Below, in pieces: positions 51,347-59,860 of a stretch of 64,000 nt of DNA. Location of the stretch: the NCBI GenBank assembly GCA_040880405.1, contig JBBDIM010000079.1, forward strand, positions 62,001-126,000, read 5' to 3'. This DNA comes from JBBDIM01 sp040880405. Lineage in GTDB: Bacteria > Planctomycetota > Planctomycetia > Pirellulales > Pirellulaceae. The position numbers and the translations under genes were made by a program. Numbering within the stretch: the first letter of the stretch is position 1; every line of letters begins with the position of its first letter. The notes beneath the pieces are model-generated. The model was given only the letters and a program-made list of their open reading frames with translations, had not been told where the DNA came from and did not search any database.

Positions 51347-52255
51347 ATGTCACGCCGAGTGCTTGTCGCCATGGATTCGTATCGGTTGGCCCAGTGCGCC
51401 ACACCGGTCTCTTGTTACATCTGCGGAAACGACAACAACTACGACACCGAGTTGTGCCGCCACTGCGCGGCCCCGTTGGCACTGTCTCACCAAGCGTCGA
51501 CTCAGGGAGTCAAACCGCAGATGATTGCCGTCTTGGGAACCGCCGCCGCCGGCAAGACGGTTTATCTGGGAATGCTGCTGGATATGCTCACCAGGCAAAA
51601 CGGCCGAGTGCAGGTTTTGGCCCGCGGTGCGTTCTCGATCAACCTCCAGCAGCGGACCATGGCCGCGCTGGCCGCTTGCGACTTTCCGGAAAAAACACCC
51701 AACGAACCGGATCGCTGGAACTGGGTTCACTGTCAGGCGACTTTGGCGTCCCGCAAAACACCGCTGGAACTAATCATGCCGGACATGGCGGGTGAGTCGA
51801 TTCTGGAAGAGATCGATCACCCCAACAGTTATCCGGCCATCAGTGCCTTTTTGGAGAAGTGCAGCGGCGTCCTGCTCCTGGCAGACACCGAGCGGATTGA
51901 ACGGGGCGAGACCGAGCAAAACTACTTCATGATGAAGCTGATCACCTATCTCAGCGAACAGGATTGCCGCCACAAACAGGGCAAGACCAAACGCCCGGTT
52001 GCGATCGTGTTCTCCAAGGCGGATCAGTCGAGCGGGTGCTTCGCCAACCCAGAAAATTACGCCAAGGAAAAGACACCCAACCTGTGGCAACAGATTCAGC
52101 AGCGATTCCACCAATACGGTTATTTCGCCTCCGGCGTGGCCGGGGCGGTAACCTACCGCAAGGATCGTGGTGGGAGCAAGCTGGCGGTACCGCTGCGGAT
52201 CGAACCGCGGGGGATTATCGAACCGTTCGAGTGGATCATCCGCAAACTGGACTAA
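51347..52255 (+). CDS. Zinc-ribbon TRAFAC-type GTPase
   Basis: 302 residues from ATG 51347, with AGGAG about 11 bases upstream and one base after the SUMF1-like stop. An N-terminal zinc ribbon is clear: C23-x2-C26 and C37-x2-C40 in a short hairpin. The GTPase core begins near residue 58: G1 GTAAAGKT (64-71), G3 DMAGE at 146, and a G4-like SKAD at 223 (Ser replacing Asn). The organisation fits the double-GTPase or TRAFAC GTPases that I recall from bacterial conflict systems with GAP1 proteins, but that link is recalled, not searched. Cytoplasmic. Its direct neighbours (SUMF1-like and GAP1-N2-like) support a shared complex. Confidence 0.82.
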   Translation: MSRRVLVAMDSYRLAQCATPVSCYICGNDNNYDTELCRHCAAPLALSHQASTQGVKPQMIAVLGTAAAGKTVYLGMLLDMLTRQNGRVQVLARGAFSINLQQRTMAALAACDFPEKTPNEPDRWNWVHCQATLASRKTPLELIMPDMAGESILEEIDHPNSYPAISAFLEKCSGVLLLADTERIERGETEQNYFMMKLITYLSEQDCRHKQGKTKRPVAIVFSKADQSSGCFANPENYAKEKTPNLWQQIQQRFHQYGYFASGVAGAVTYRKDRGGSKLAVPLRIEPRGIIEPFEWIIRKLD

Positions 52256-52433
52256 TGTTTTGCGCTTCCCCCACAACCGTAGCTACGTAACGAAGGTTCG
52301 TAGCTACGGTCGCAAAGACCGTGGGAGAAGTGCGAGTTGAGTCAGCCCCTAGGGGCAAAACGGGTTAACACTTCCCCCACGCTTTTGGCAAGCGTAGCTA
52401 CGTAACCGTTGTGATCGCTAGGAGATCCAGGTC
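52256..52433 (+). repeat. Dispersed palindromic repeats between GTPase and GAP1-like genes
   Basis: The 178-base gap holds two units: 52300-52327 (core GTAGCTACGGTCGCAAAGAC) and 52369-52401 (core CTTCCCCCACGCTTTTGG). A perfect 11-bp stem CCGTAGCTACG/CGTAGCTACGG joins 52278-52288 and 52300-52310. Inverted relatives occur at 46618-46690. An AGGAG ribosome binding site for the next gene sits at 52420-52424. Confidence 0.7.
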
Positions 52434-53723
52434 ATGTCCCCAAACACCAGGTATTCAAACCCTGTCTCGGCGGATCAAACCATTGGGCCGGTCTTGGTGG
52501 AGCAGGCAATCTTTACCTCGGCCAGAACTTCGCGGTTGGATGGTTACCAATTGGTGGCGGTCAGCCCCGGCGTGACCGACGACGATGCTCGGGAACTTGC
52601 CACGTGGGGACCAGCGCACGACTCGTTGATTCAGGACGAGACCCACGAATCAAGCACCAACTTCCATCCGCTGGGGCCCCACAAATATTGTGTCGCGCGG
52701 ACGATGCTGGGAGGTGCGGAATATAGCGGTCGCCGAGGCCGTCAGGTCTACACCCACTCGCTAATTATTAAGAAGCGGGACTTCGTCCGGTTCCACAACA
52801 ATCCGTTCGAGCTTCTGATCGCCGCTCTGGCCCGTGAGGATGTCCGACCACAAAATAGCCACCCCAACGATTTGCCGGTCCTCCGCCTGCTTCCCAGTGG
52901 CGATCCGGTCAACTCACGCATGATCGCCGAGCATCGCGACGATACAACCCTGCGCAAGTTGGTTGCTTGGTTCCAGGAGGCACTCGTCCACGATCGCCTG
53001 ATCCTCTCGGGTTACGAGAATGATGACGAGTTCGCACGATTCTTCAATCTTCTGCCGGTGGCGGCACGTCCCTGGTTTTCTTTTTCGACCCGCCTCAAAT
53101 TTTCCACCGGGCGAAAATTTCGGATGATCGGCCTGATCGGCGATGCAGAAGAGCAGCGGAGAGCGGTCCGGCTGGAGGGGATCCCGCACCTGAACTTGAC
53201 CGCTCCGCCAAACTGTAACGATGCACGGCGGCATCCCTGGTCCGGACTGGTCCAAGCGGCGCTGCGAGTTTCGACCGTCGACATGGTGGCGAAACTGATC
53301 TCGCAACTACCCCTCGACCTTACCGAGCCCGACATGGCTGAGGCGGGCCGCAGGCTCCGAATTCAGTTGGTTCGTCACCTTCCAGAAAAGCAAGAACCAC
53401 CCGCATCAAGTGGTGCACCAGCGCGCAATGCCCCCGAAAGGGCAGCGGAGGAACCACTCTCCGCCGAACCTGACTTGCCAGGTTTGCTAGCGAAAATCGA
53501 CGCGGCACTGGCTGGCAATGTCGAGGAGCTGGCGAGTCTTCAGCAAGACTGGAAGTCGCTGTGGGGCAAGTCGCAGCGCGCGATGCTCACCAACATCCAG
53601 GCCGCTTGTCAGGAGCACACAACCTGGCGATGGCAGGAGATGCGTCAGCAGGAGACCAGCAATCGTTGCGACGAGGCACTAGATATCTTGTGCCTGATCT
53701 TCGGGATCAGCCGGACGCGGTAA
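52434..53723 (+). CDS. GTPase-associated protein 1-like (GAP1-N2) protein
   Basis: 429 residues from ATG 52434 (AGGAG nine bases upstream). The N-terminal 120 residues carry the pattern I associate with the GAP1-N2 domain: VEQAIFTSARTSRLDGYQLV followed by SPGVTDDDARELATWGP, and SLIIKKRDFVRF near residue 105. The middle (to about 310) is mixed alpha/beta with RPWFSFSTRLKFSTGRKF; the C-terminal 110 residues are mostly helical, preceded by a Pro/Glu linker. No catalytic motif is visible. GAP1 proteins sit beside TRAFAC GTPases and are thought to act as their partners or effector platforms in NTP-dependent conflict systems; here the GTPase lies immediately upstream. Membership is recalled from pattern and needs a profile search. 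Confidence 0.72.
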   Translation: MSPNTRYSNPVSADQTIGPVLVEQAIFTSARTSRLDGYQLVAVSPGVTDDDARELATWGPAHDSLIQDETHESSTNFHPLGPHKYCVARTMLGGAEYSGRRGRQVYTHSLIIKKRDFVRFHNNPFELLIAALAREDVRPQNSHPNDLPVLRLLPSGDPVNSRMIAEHRDDTTLRKLVAWFQEALVHDRLILSGYENDDEFARFFNLLPVAARPWFSFSTRLKFSTGRKFRMIGLIGDAEEQRRAVRLEGIPHLNLTAPPNCNDARRHPWSGLVQAALRVSTVDMVAKLISQLPLDLTEPDMAEAGRRLRIQLVRHLPEKQEPPASSGAPARNAPERAAEEPLSAEPDLPGLLAKIDAALAGNVEELASLQQDWKSLWGKSQRAMLTNIQAACQEHTTWRWQEMRQQETSNRCDEALDILCLIFGISRTR

Positions 53724-53739
53724 GTTACACCGCTGCCCG

Positions 53740-54762
53740 CTAACCCCCTTTACCGCGGTCGAGGCTCGATTCAATTTGAATCGCCTTGCGTCCCTTGAAC
53801 GCCCCCGGCAATGCCTGAAAGGTGGGCGTACCGTTGACCGACACCTGCAGTGGCGAGCGACTATCCTTTTCAGTGGTAATCACGTCCCCCACGCGCAGAT
53901 CCAGCAGGTCGTCCATCGTGATGCGCGTCTCAGCCAAGGTGACATTCAGTTCAACTTGCGCCTTATCGATCCGCTTGCCCAACCCCGCCTTCGACTCCGC
54001 GGTCGCCTCTGAGCGGCCATAGGAAAACCAGGAGTTGGAGGTCAGCTTGTGGCTCACCCGTTCGATGGAGTTAAAGGGGATACAAAGGTTCATCATTCCC
54101 CGGATGTCGCCGATTGTCAGTTCGAAGCTCACCAACACCACCACTTCGTTCGGCGGCACGATTTGCACGAGCTGCGGATTGCTCTCGATCCGCACCACTT
54201 TGAAATCGAGGGGGAGGACATTCTCCCACGCCTCTTTCAGCTCGCTAAGAAACAGGTCGGTGATCCGGCCGACTAGCGTCATTTCGATTTCCGTCAACGG
54301 ACGACGCGAGACGGGGGACATTTCCTTTCCCCCACCCAGCATCCGATCGATGATCGGGTAGAGGATCGAAGGGTTGATGTCGAGAATCAGGTTTCCCTCA
54401 AGCGGGGCAGCGGTCAACAGATTGAAGCAACTGGGGTTTTCCAGGCTGAAGACGAACTCGCTGTAGGTCAACTGATCGACACTGGTCAGCTTGACTTCGA
54501 CGATGTTTCGCAGCAGGCCGGAAAGCGCCGCCCCGAAATTGCGGCTAAACCCCTCGTGCATCGACTGGAGGGCCCGCATCTGGTCCTTGCCGACCCGTTC
54601 CGGACGCTTGAAATCGTACGGGGTAATTTTTTCGCGGGACTTCGCGGCTCTGGTCGGGGCCGCGGCACCGCCGGAACCCTCGTTTCGAGTCGGCTCGGTG
54701 GTCGTCTCCATGGCGTTCAGCAGGCTCTCGACCTCCGCCTGACTCAGCACATTGTCCGCCAT
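53740..54762 (-). CDS. fliM: Flagellar motor switch protein FliM
   Basis: 340 residues from ATG 54762, with a perfect AAGGAGG eight bases upstream. FliM forms the C-ring of the flagellar motor and binds CheY-P. The N-terminus LSQAEVESLLNAM carries the CheY-binding peptide (usually LSQEEIDALL). The CheC-like middle domain starts TPYDFKRPERVGKDQMRALQ and includes GGKEMSPVSRRPLTEIEMTL with the conserved GGxG/E-x-E pattern; the C-terminal SpoA-like domain carries VGDVITTEKDSRSPLQVSVN. Length is normal. No other flagellar gene occurs within this window; it stands as a single gene convergent to the GAP1-like gene, so the rest of the motor must be elsewhere. Confidence 0.96.
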   Translation of the reverse strand: MADNVLSQAEVESLLNAMETTTEPTRNEGSGGAAAPTRAAKSREKITPYDFKRPERVGKDQMRALQSMHEGFSRNFGAALSGLLRNIVEVKLTSVDQLTYSEFVFSLENPSCFNLLTAAPLEGNLILDINPSILYPIIDRMLGGGKEMSPVSRRPLTEIEMTLVGRITDLFLSELKEAWENVLPLDFKVVRIESNPQLVQIVPPNEVVVLVSFELTIGDIRGMMNLCIPFNSIERVSHKLTSNSWFSYGRSEATAESKAGLGKRIDKAQVELNVTLAETRITMDDLLDLRVGDVITTEKDSRSPLQVSVNGTPTFQALPGAFKGRKAIQIESSLDRGKGG

Positions 54763-54865
54763 CGACTCCTCCTTGAACGCGGGATGATTCACGATCACTC
54801 GCGACGATCACCATGGATAATCCAGGTTAAAACTTCCGACCTCGATCCCTCGAGATGAAAAACCG

Positions 54866-56140
54866 TTACGACCGTACCTGACCGTTCCCGTAAACCAAAT
54901 ATTTATAGCTGGTCAGGGCCTCGACACCGCACGGCCCACGAGCATGGAATTTATCGGTGCTGATCCCGATCTCCGCTCCGAGCCCAAACTGGCCACCGTC
55001 GTTGAACCGGGTACTCGCGTTGACCATCACGCTGGCGCTATCGATCCGCCGCGTAAACTCGCGGGCATTGTTAAGGTCCTTGGTCAGGATCGCTTCGGTG
55101 TGCTTTGAACTGTAATGGTTGATATGCTGGATCGCCTCATCAAGGGAATCGACCACTTTGATCGAAATGATCGGCCCCAGGTACTCCGCTCCGAAATCCT
55201 CTTCGGTCGCTCCACCGCTACACGGGATCAAGGCGCAGGCGCGTTTGTCCCCCCGCATTTCAACTCCCTGGGCCTGAAACTGCTCGGCTAGGCGAGGCAA
55301 AAAACTGGGAGCCACCGAGCAGTGCACCACCAGCGACTCGGCCGCGTTACACACACCGTACCGATGACACTTGGAGTTGATGGTCACTTCCAGGGCCATG
55401 TCTAAGTCGGCGGCTGAATCAACGTACACGTGGCAGTTGCCGGCGAAGTGCTTAATGACCGGCATCGTCGCCTCTTCGGCCACGCGGCGGATGAGCCCTT
55501 CCCCGCCCCGGGGAATCGCTACGTCGATGTATTGGTTGAGCCTTAGAAAGTGCCCGACCGCCTCGCGATCGGTGGTCGAAACTAACTGGATCGCGTCTTC
55601 CGGGATGCCTTCCTTAGAGGCTTCTTCCCGCAGAATATCGACGATCGCCTGAGAGGAATGAATCGCCTCTTTTCCACCCCGCAGGATTACCGAGTTCCCG
55701 CTCTTAATGCAAATCGCAGCGGCGTCCGCCGTCACGTTCGGCCGCGATTCGTAGATGAAAAACACGACCCCCAGCGGTACCCGCACCTTTTGGATCTCCA
55801 GGCCATTAGGCCGCACCGACGACTCGATGACCGTGCCGATCGGATCGGGAAACGCGGCGATCTCTTCTAGCGCCACGGCAATGCCGTCGATCCGGGAGGC
55901 GTTTAGACGGAGCCGATCGATCGCGGCGTCCGTCAAACCGAAGTCGGGTGCGGCATCCAGATCCTTTTGATTTGCCGCGATGATCTCGCTGGCCCGCTCG
56001 CGCAGAGCCGCAGCGGAGTGTTTCAGCCAGTTGTTTTTCTGCTGCCCACTCACCGAGGCCAACATCCGCGACGCGGCCTGGGCCTTGACGGCGGTCTCTT
56101 CACAGTAGGTGGACAGGTTGACGGTTTCGGCGATCGACAT
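54866..56140 (-). CDS. proA: Gamma-glutamyl phosphate reductase (ProA)
   Basis: 424 residues from ATG 56140; an earlier GTG or ATG would add about 22 residues without family similarity. ProA reduces gamma-glutamyl phosphate to glutamate semialdehyde with NADPH in proline synthesis. The nucleotide-binding block is VPLGVVFFIYESRPNVTADA; the catalytic Cys sits in CHRYGVCNAAESLVVH; the conserved RGGKEAIHSSQAI and HINHYSSKHTEAI blocks follow. The C-terminus (GLGAEIGISTDKFHARGPCG followed by VEALTSYKY) is canonical. proB was not found next to it in the window. It lies upstream of a small membrane protein gene on the same strand, 154 bases apart. Confidence 0.96.
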   Translation of the reverse strand: MSIAETVNLSTYCEETAVKAQAASRMLASVSGQQKNNWLKHSAAALRERASEIIAANQKDLDAAPDFGLTDAAIDRLRLNASRIDGIAVALEEIAAFPDPIGTVIESSVRPNGLEIQKVRVPLGVVFFIYESRPNVTADAAAICIKSGNSVILRGGKEAIHSSQAIVDILREEASKEGIPEDAIQLVSTTDREAVGHFLRLNQYIDVAIPRGGEGLIRRVAEEATMPVIKHFAGNCHVYVDSAADLDMALEVTINSKCHRYGVCNAAESLVVHCSVAPSFLPRLAEQFQAQGVEMRGDKRACALIPCSGGATEEDFGAEYLGPIISIKVVDSLDEAIQHINHYSSKHTEAILTKDLNNAREFTRRIDSASVMVNASTRFNDGGQFGLGAEIGISTDKFHARGPCGVEALTSYKYLVYGNGQVRS

Positions 56141-56294
56141 GGCAGCGCTTACGTGGTTATAGGGTCTCGCTTGGGCAATCTCGTGCGGTTCTGGCAAGTA
56201 TCCCACTTGGGGCGACTTGGGTCAATGCGAATGCCGCCGAGAAAATACCCCACGGGATGTCGCAATATGTTGCCTTCAAACACGTTACGGCCAA

Positions 56295-56861
56295 CTACAG
56301 TTCCGCATTGGGGATATCTTCCCAGAGCGGTACCAGGAGATAGCGGTGAATGTTCACATTCAGCCGCCAACCGGCGATCATCGCCCCAAACAGGAGAATG
56401 GCCATCCACAGCAGCCCCTCCCAATTGGTTCCTCCCATCGTAAGCAGATAGAGAATCGGAGGCACAATCGCCACCAACAATCCGCCCAACACACCCCAGA
56501 TCGCGAGTCGCCATAAGATGGCATCTTTCCAACGGCAGGCGAATCCGGTCAGGCCATGAGCCAAACCAATGACGCCACCGACGAGCAAACCATACAGCGC
56601 GGTAACGACACAAGCGACCGCGATCGGGACGTACTGCGTGACCAACGTCCTGAACGGATCGGGGGAATGGACCAAGATCAGGATCAGATAGAACAAGGCG
56701 GTTCCCGGAGTCAGGTAGGTCGCGTAAAGCAGCGCCCCGGAAAGTGAAGAGAGCCCCACCCAACGAACCAGACGCTCTTTATTGGGGGCCTCGGCGGAGT
56801 ACTCCTCGACGATCGCCTCCTCCGGACTGGCAAACGGGTTGGACGCGGGGTTCTCGGACAT
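56295..56861 (-). CDS. Small multi-pass membrane protein, planctomycete type
   Basis: 188 residues from ATG 56861. The N-terminus SENPASNPFASPEE is the NPFASP-type head common to planctomycete membrane proteins of unknown function. Four hydrophobic segments follow, near 45-75 (LYATYLTPGTALFYLILILV), 85-110 (IAVACVVTALYGLLVGGVIG), 115-145 (RLAIWGVLGGLLVAIVPPIL) and 150-170 (WMAILLFGAMIAGW). No motif beyond that was recognised. It sits between proA and folP on the same strand and may be co-transcribed with folP, which starts 36 bases further up, but no function follows from that. Confidence 0.72.
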   Translation of the reverse strand: MSENPASNPFASPEEAIVEEYSAEAPNKERLVRWVGLSSLSGALLYATYLTPGTALFYLILILVHSPDPFRTLVTQYVPIAVACVVTALYGLLVGGVIGLAHGLTGFACRWKDAILWRLAIWGVLGGLLVAIVPPILYLLTMGGTNWEGLLWMAILLFGAMIAGWRLNVNIHRYLLVPLWEDIPNAEL

Positions 56862-56897
56862 GCGATTAAGAGACCTCACTCGTGAGCAATCGTAAAA

Positions 56898-57809
56898 TCA
56901 GGCAATGCGACCGGAAATCCCATCCACCCCGCCACACGCGGCGAACATTCGTACAGCCTCCGAGTGGAACCGTACGTCGTGGACCCGGATCACCTGCACA
57001 CCCAGCCTTGCCAGATGCAGTGAGACCGCCACCGTGGTGAGCGTGCGATCGCGATCTCGGTCTGCTAAGATTTTCGCCATAAATCCCTTGCGAGAATGCC
57101 CCACCAACAGGGGACTGCCCAATTCATGGTATCGATCACAGGCCGCCAGCAGGTCCAGGTTGTGCTGGTGCGACTTGCCAAAACCAATGCCCGGGTCGAG
57201 ACAAACCGACTCCGGGTCAATCCCCCTCCGAATCAGCGTCGAGAGCCTTCCGGCGAGATAATCGCGAATATCCTCGACGACATCGTCGTAACGGGGATCG
57301 TCCTGCATCGTTTGGGGTGTTCCCTGCATGTGCATCGCGCAGATGGCGGCGCGGGAATCGATTGCCACTTGCAGCATTCCTGGATCAGCCTCCAGGCCAG
57401 AGATATCGTTGATGATTTCCGCCCCGGCGGCCAACGCTTCACGGGCCACTTGGGACTTGGTGGTATCGATCGAGATTGGGACATCGGTCCGAGCGCGAAC
57501 TCCCTCGACCACCGGAATCACCCTCCGCAGCTCCTCAAGCTGCTCAATCGGTGAGGAGTATGGACGCGTACTTTCGCCACCGATATCAATGATATCGGCA
57601 CCCTCCTCCACCATCTGCAAGGCATGATCAATCGCCTGAGAAGGATCGGCGAATCGTCCCCCATCGGAAAAGCTATCCGGGGTGACGTTCACGATGCCCA
57701 TGATGGAAGGTACCCTACCCCACTCGATCCACCGCGAGGGAAGCTTCCAGCGGGTGGCGCGGTGTGGGTATCGATCCTCCAATCGGGCGGAGGGGCCTGT
57801 CGTTGCCAT
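56898..57809 (-). CDS. folP: Dihydropteroate synthase (FolP)
   Basis: 303 residues from ATG 57809. FolP joins p-aminobenzoate to hydroxymethyldihydropterin pyrophosphate in folate synthesis; it is the sulfonamide target. The N-terminal motif MGIVNVTPDSFSDGG is canonical, followed by GADIIDIGGESTRP, INDISGLEAD, and VCLDPGIGFGKSHQHNLDLL; the GHSRKGF pterin/phosphate site and the C-terminal RVHDV are present. Length is normal with a slightly long N-terminal arm. The start has GTTCCC upstream and no strong Shine-Dalgarno. Confidence 0.97.
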   Translation of the reverse strand: MATTGPSARLEDRYPHRATRWKLPSRWIEWGRVPSIMGIVNVTPDSFSDGGRFADPSQAIDHALQMVEEGADIIDIGGESTRPYSSPIEQLEELRRVIPVVEGVRARTDVPISIDTTKSQVAREALAAGAEIINDISGLEADPGMLQVAIDSRAAICAMHMQGTPQTMQDDPRYDDVVEDIRDYLAGRLSTLIRRGIDPESVCLDPGIGFGKSHQHNLDLLAACDRYHELGSPLLVGHSRKGFMAKILADRDRDRTLTTVAVSLHLARLGVQVIRVHDVRFHSEAVRMFAACGGVDGISGRIA

Positions 57810-57931
57810 GCCAGACTCGGGTGCCAAGGTTCAAAGCGTTCCCGAGCCTTGCCCGGGGAAACAAGCGTGTTGCGTCAGACCATTTTAACAAACGGCTTTG
57901 CCGATCCCCAGGTGGGCCGGGCCCCAATGGA

Positions 57932-58480
57932 CTACCAGGCGACTTGCATCCCGCGGACTACCAGCTTGGCAAAGTCGCGGATCGCCTCTTCTTGAGCCGT
58001 CGTGATCGATTGTCCCGCTTCAGGGATCAACATCCCTTCATTGACGATGGCATCTCCAGCGAGCGTCGGGGACATTTCGAAAGATACCGGTTGCCCCAAA
58101 ACCTGACCTCGCTGATCGGTCCACGTGTAGGTGATCATCAGATCCTCGCGGAGCATTCTCGGATCATCCAAGTTATTCCGCCCGATGACTTTTTTGCGGT
58201 CAAACGCCAACTCGCCTTTGAGGATCGTGTCGGCCCGATCAGAGCCGACAACTTTATAAGGTGTATTCGACTCGATCTCCTTGATCACCGCCTCGGTAAC
58301 CCGTTCCCCTAACCCACGGCGAAACGACTGCGACTCAAACATCGGCACGTGGACCGTGCGAATATCGGAACGATACAGCGTCCGGTTGCCCAGTTGATAA
58401 TGAGCGCAGCCACCCAACGCAGCCACCATTACGGTAAGACCGAGAACGATCCATCGTTGGGTGCCGAGGGTTGGGCTCAT
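57932..58480 (-). CDS. lptE: LptE-like outer-membrane assembly lipoprotein
   Basis: 182 residues. A signal peptide with lipobox (VAALGGCAHY, lipidated Cys near residue 25) leads into a small alpha/beta domain with the LptE pattern: YQLGNRTLYRSDIRTVHVPM, FRRGLGERVTEAVIKEIESN, ILKGELAFDRK, and a C-terminal helix. LptE plugs the LptD barrel and helps insert lipopolysaccharide into the outer membrane; the planctomycete members are divergent, so the call is a family resemblance. It overlaps the bamD-like gene by four bases and lies in its operon. Confidence 0.82.
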   Translation of the reverse strand: MSPTLGTQRWIVLGLTVMVAALGGCAHYQLGNRTLYRSDIRTVHVPMFESQSFRRGLGERVTEAVIKEIESNTPYKVVGSDRADTILKGELAFDRKKVIGRNNLDDPRMLREDLMITYTWTDQRGQVLGQPVSFEMSPTLAGDAIVNEGMLIPEAGQSITTAQEEAIRDFAKLVVRGMQVAW

Positions 58481-59766
58481 CGTTGGGTCGTCTCCGGATT
58501 GATGATCGGCTGGTCGGAGACCTTGGGCATGTTGCGATCTTGTCGATCAAACCACTGCACCAGCGGCTCGACGAATTTCTTGGGCGCGTCGGGTTCTCCC
58601 GCAAGTTCGGCCAGTCGTCGTTTAGCGGCATCGGCCATGTTGGAGGTGGGGAACTCTTTGATGATCATGGTGTAATACTGCCGAGCACCCCCATACAACT
58701 TGTTTTTATCAAAGTAGCTGGCCTTGTACCAATATCGCGTGGCCTTGGCGGCGCGGATGTCTTGCCCCAACTGATCGAGCAATTCACGGTGCTCCTGAGC
58801 CTCCGCGGGAAACTGGCGGTCGATTCGTTCCAGAAGTTTGCCGGCGTCCTCCAGCGACTTGCCGTCATACTCCGGGCCTTGGTAAACCTTAAATTTGCAA
58901 AAGGTCCCCAAATAATGCGCGATGAATTGATGCTGGCTCGTGGGAAAGTTTTCGCGAAGGTCGGAGTAAAATCGATCGGCCGCGAGATAATTCTCTTTGC
59001 GAAAGTGGGCGTTCGCCGCGGCCAGCGTCGCATCGTCGGCTAGTTTTCCGGTGGGATCCTCCAGTCGGATCATGTCGTAAAGCTTGACGGCATGGCCGAA
59101 GCGGTCGAACGTCGGTGTTTCCCGATCCGTCAAGTTAGGCGTCACTGGCCAACTCGGGGCCGAGTCGTAACGTTCCAACCAATATTTCGCCAACTTGAAC
59201 CTTCGCACACCGATCGTATCGAGATGTCGCGTGTTCGGATACTTCTTGATCACAAGGTCGTAGTTTTTGGTGGCGCTGGGGTACTCATCCAGAAAGAAAT
59301 GGCATTCCGCGGCCAACATGTAGGCGTTTTCCTCCAGATCGCTGTTCACAAAGTAAACCGCCGCGCGCTTAAACTCACCGGCGGCCTCCGACAACAACCG
59401 TTGCCGATTGGCACCCTCCGCCTTTAAACCTTCGTCGTACAAGGCCTCGGCTCGGTGATAGATTCGCTTCGCTCGATCCTCGTCCTGGGTCACCTTGCCG
59501 GTCATTTCCAAGGTGGAACGCGTCCAACCGGCCGGAGTCCAGGGATACCACCACTCATCCTCGGTCAGCGGGATTTCGTTCTCCGGCGATTGCGAACGGA
59601 CCACATCCTCTTGAAAATTCGCCTGATGGACCCCGGAGCCGTTCGATCCGCTGTAACCCAGCGGCGCAGGGCCCGTCCGAGCATCCGGGGTCGTCATGCA
59701 CCCGGAGAGGCCGGCGATTCCCAGAACGAAGGCGAAAAGCACGGCGGCGTCGTATCGTTGATTCAT
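58477..59766 (-). CDS. bamD: BamD-like TPR lipoprotein
   Basis: 429 residues from ATG 59766 (AAGGA about ten bases upstream). A lipobox (GIAGLSGCMTT) marks a lipoprotein. Several TPR-type repeats follow, with AAGEFKRAAVYFVNSDLEEN near 125, YKASYFDKNKLYGGARQYYT near 355 and classical Ala/Tyr placement. BamD is the essential lipoprotein partner of BamA in outer-membrane protein assembly; this one is longer than the usual 240 residues because of a longer N-terminal part and extra repeats. It overlaps the lptE-like gene by four bases. The two together suggest outer-membrane biogenesis, though TPR proteins are easily misassigned. Confidence 0.72.
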   Translation of the reverse strand: MNQRYDAAVLFAFVLGIAGLSGCMTTPDARTGPAPLGYSGSNGSGVHQANFQEDVVRSQSPENEIPLTEDEWWYPWTPAGWTRSTLEMTGKVTQDEDRAKRIYHRAEALYDEGLKAEGANRQRLLSEAAGEFKRAAVYFVNSDLEENAYMLAAECHFFLDEYPSATKNYDLVIKKYPNTRHLDTIGVRRFKLAKYWLERYDSAPSWPVTPNLTDRETPTFDRFGHAVKLYDMIRLEDPTGKLADDATLAAANAHFRKENYLAADRFYSDLRENFPTSQHQFIAHYLGTFCKFKVYQGPEYDGKSLEDAGKLLERIDRQFPAEAQEHRELLDQLGQDIRAAKATRYWYKASYFDKNKLYGGARQYYTMIIKEFPTSNMADAAKRRLAELAGEPDAPKKFVEPLVQWFDRQDRNMPKVSDQPIINPETTQR

Positions 59767-59860
59767 GGTCAGGACATCCTTGTCCATAGCGTGGTTGTCT
59801 ATCTAACGTTCAAAGGCCGCCGAGAGCGTTTGCTTCACCGGAGTGAAACGCGATCCCGCT

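Noticed and set aside
49192..53723. Type VI secretion or MglA-type polarity GTPase system
   Set aside because: No Tss proteins or roadblock partner occurs, and the zinc ribbon with GAP1-like and SUMF1-like neighbours fits neither.
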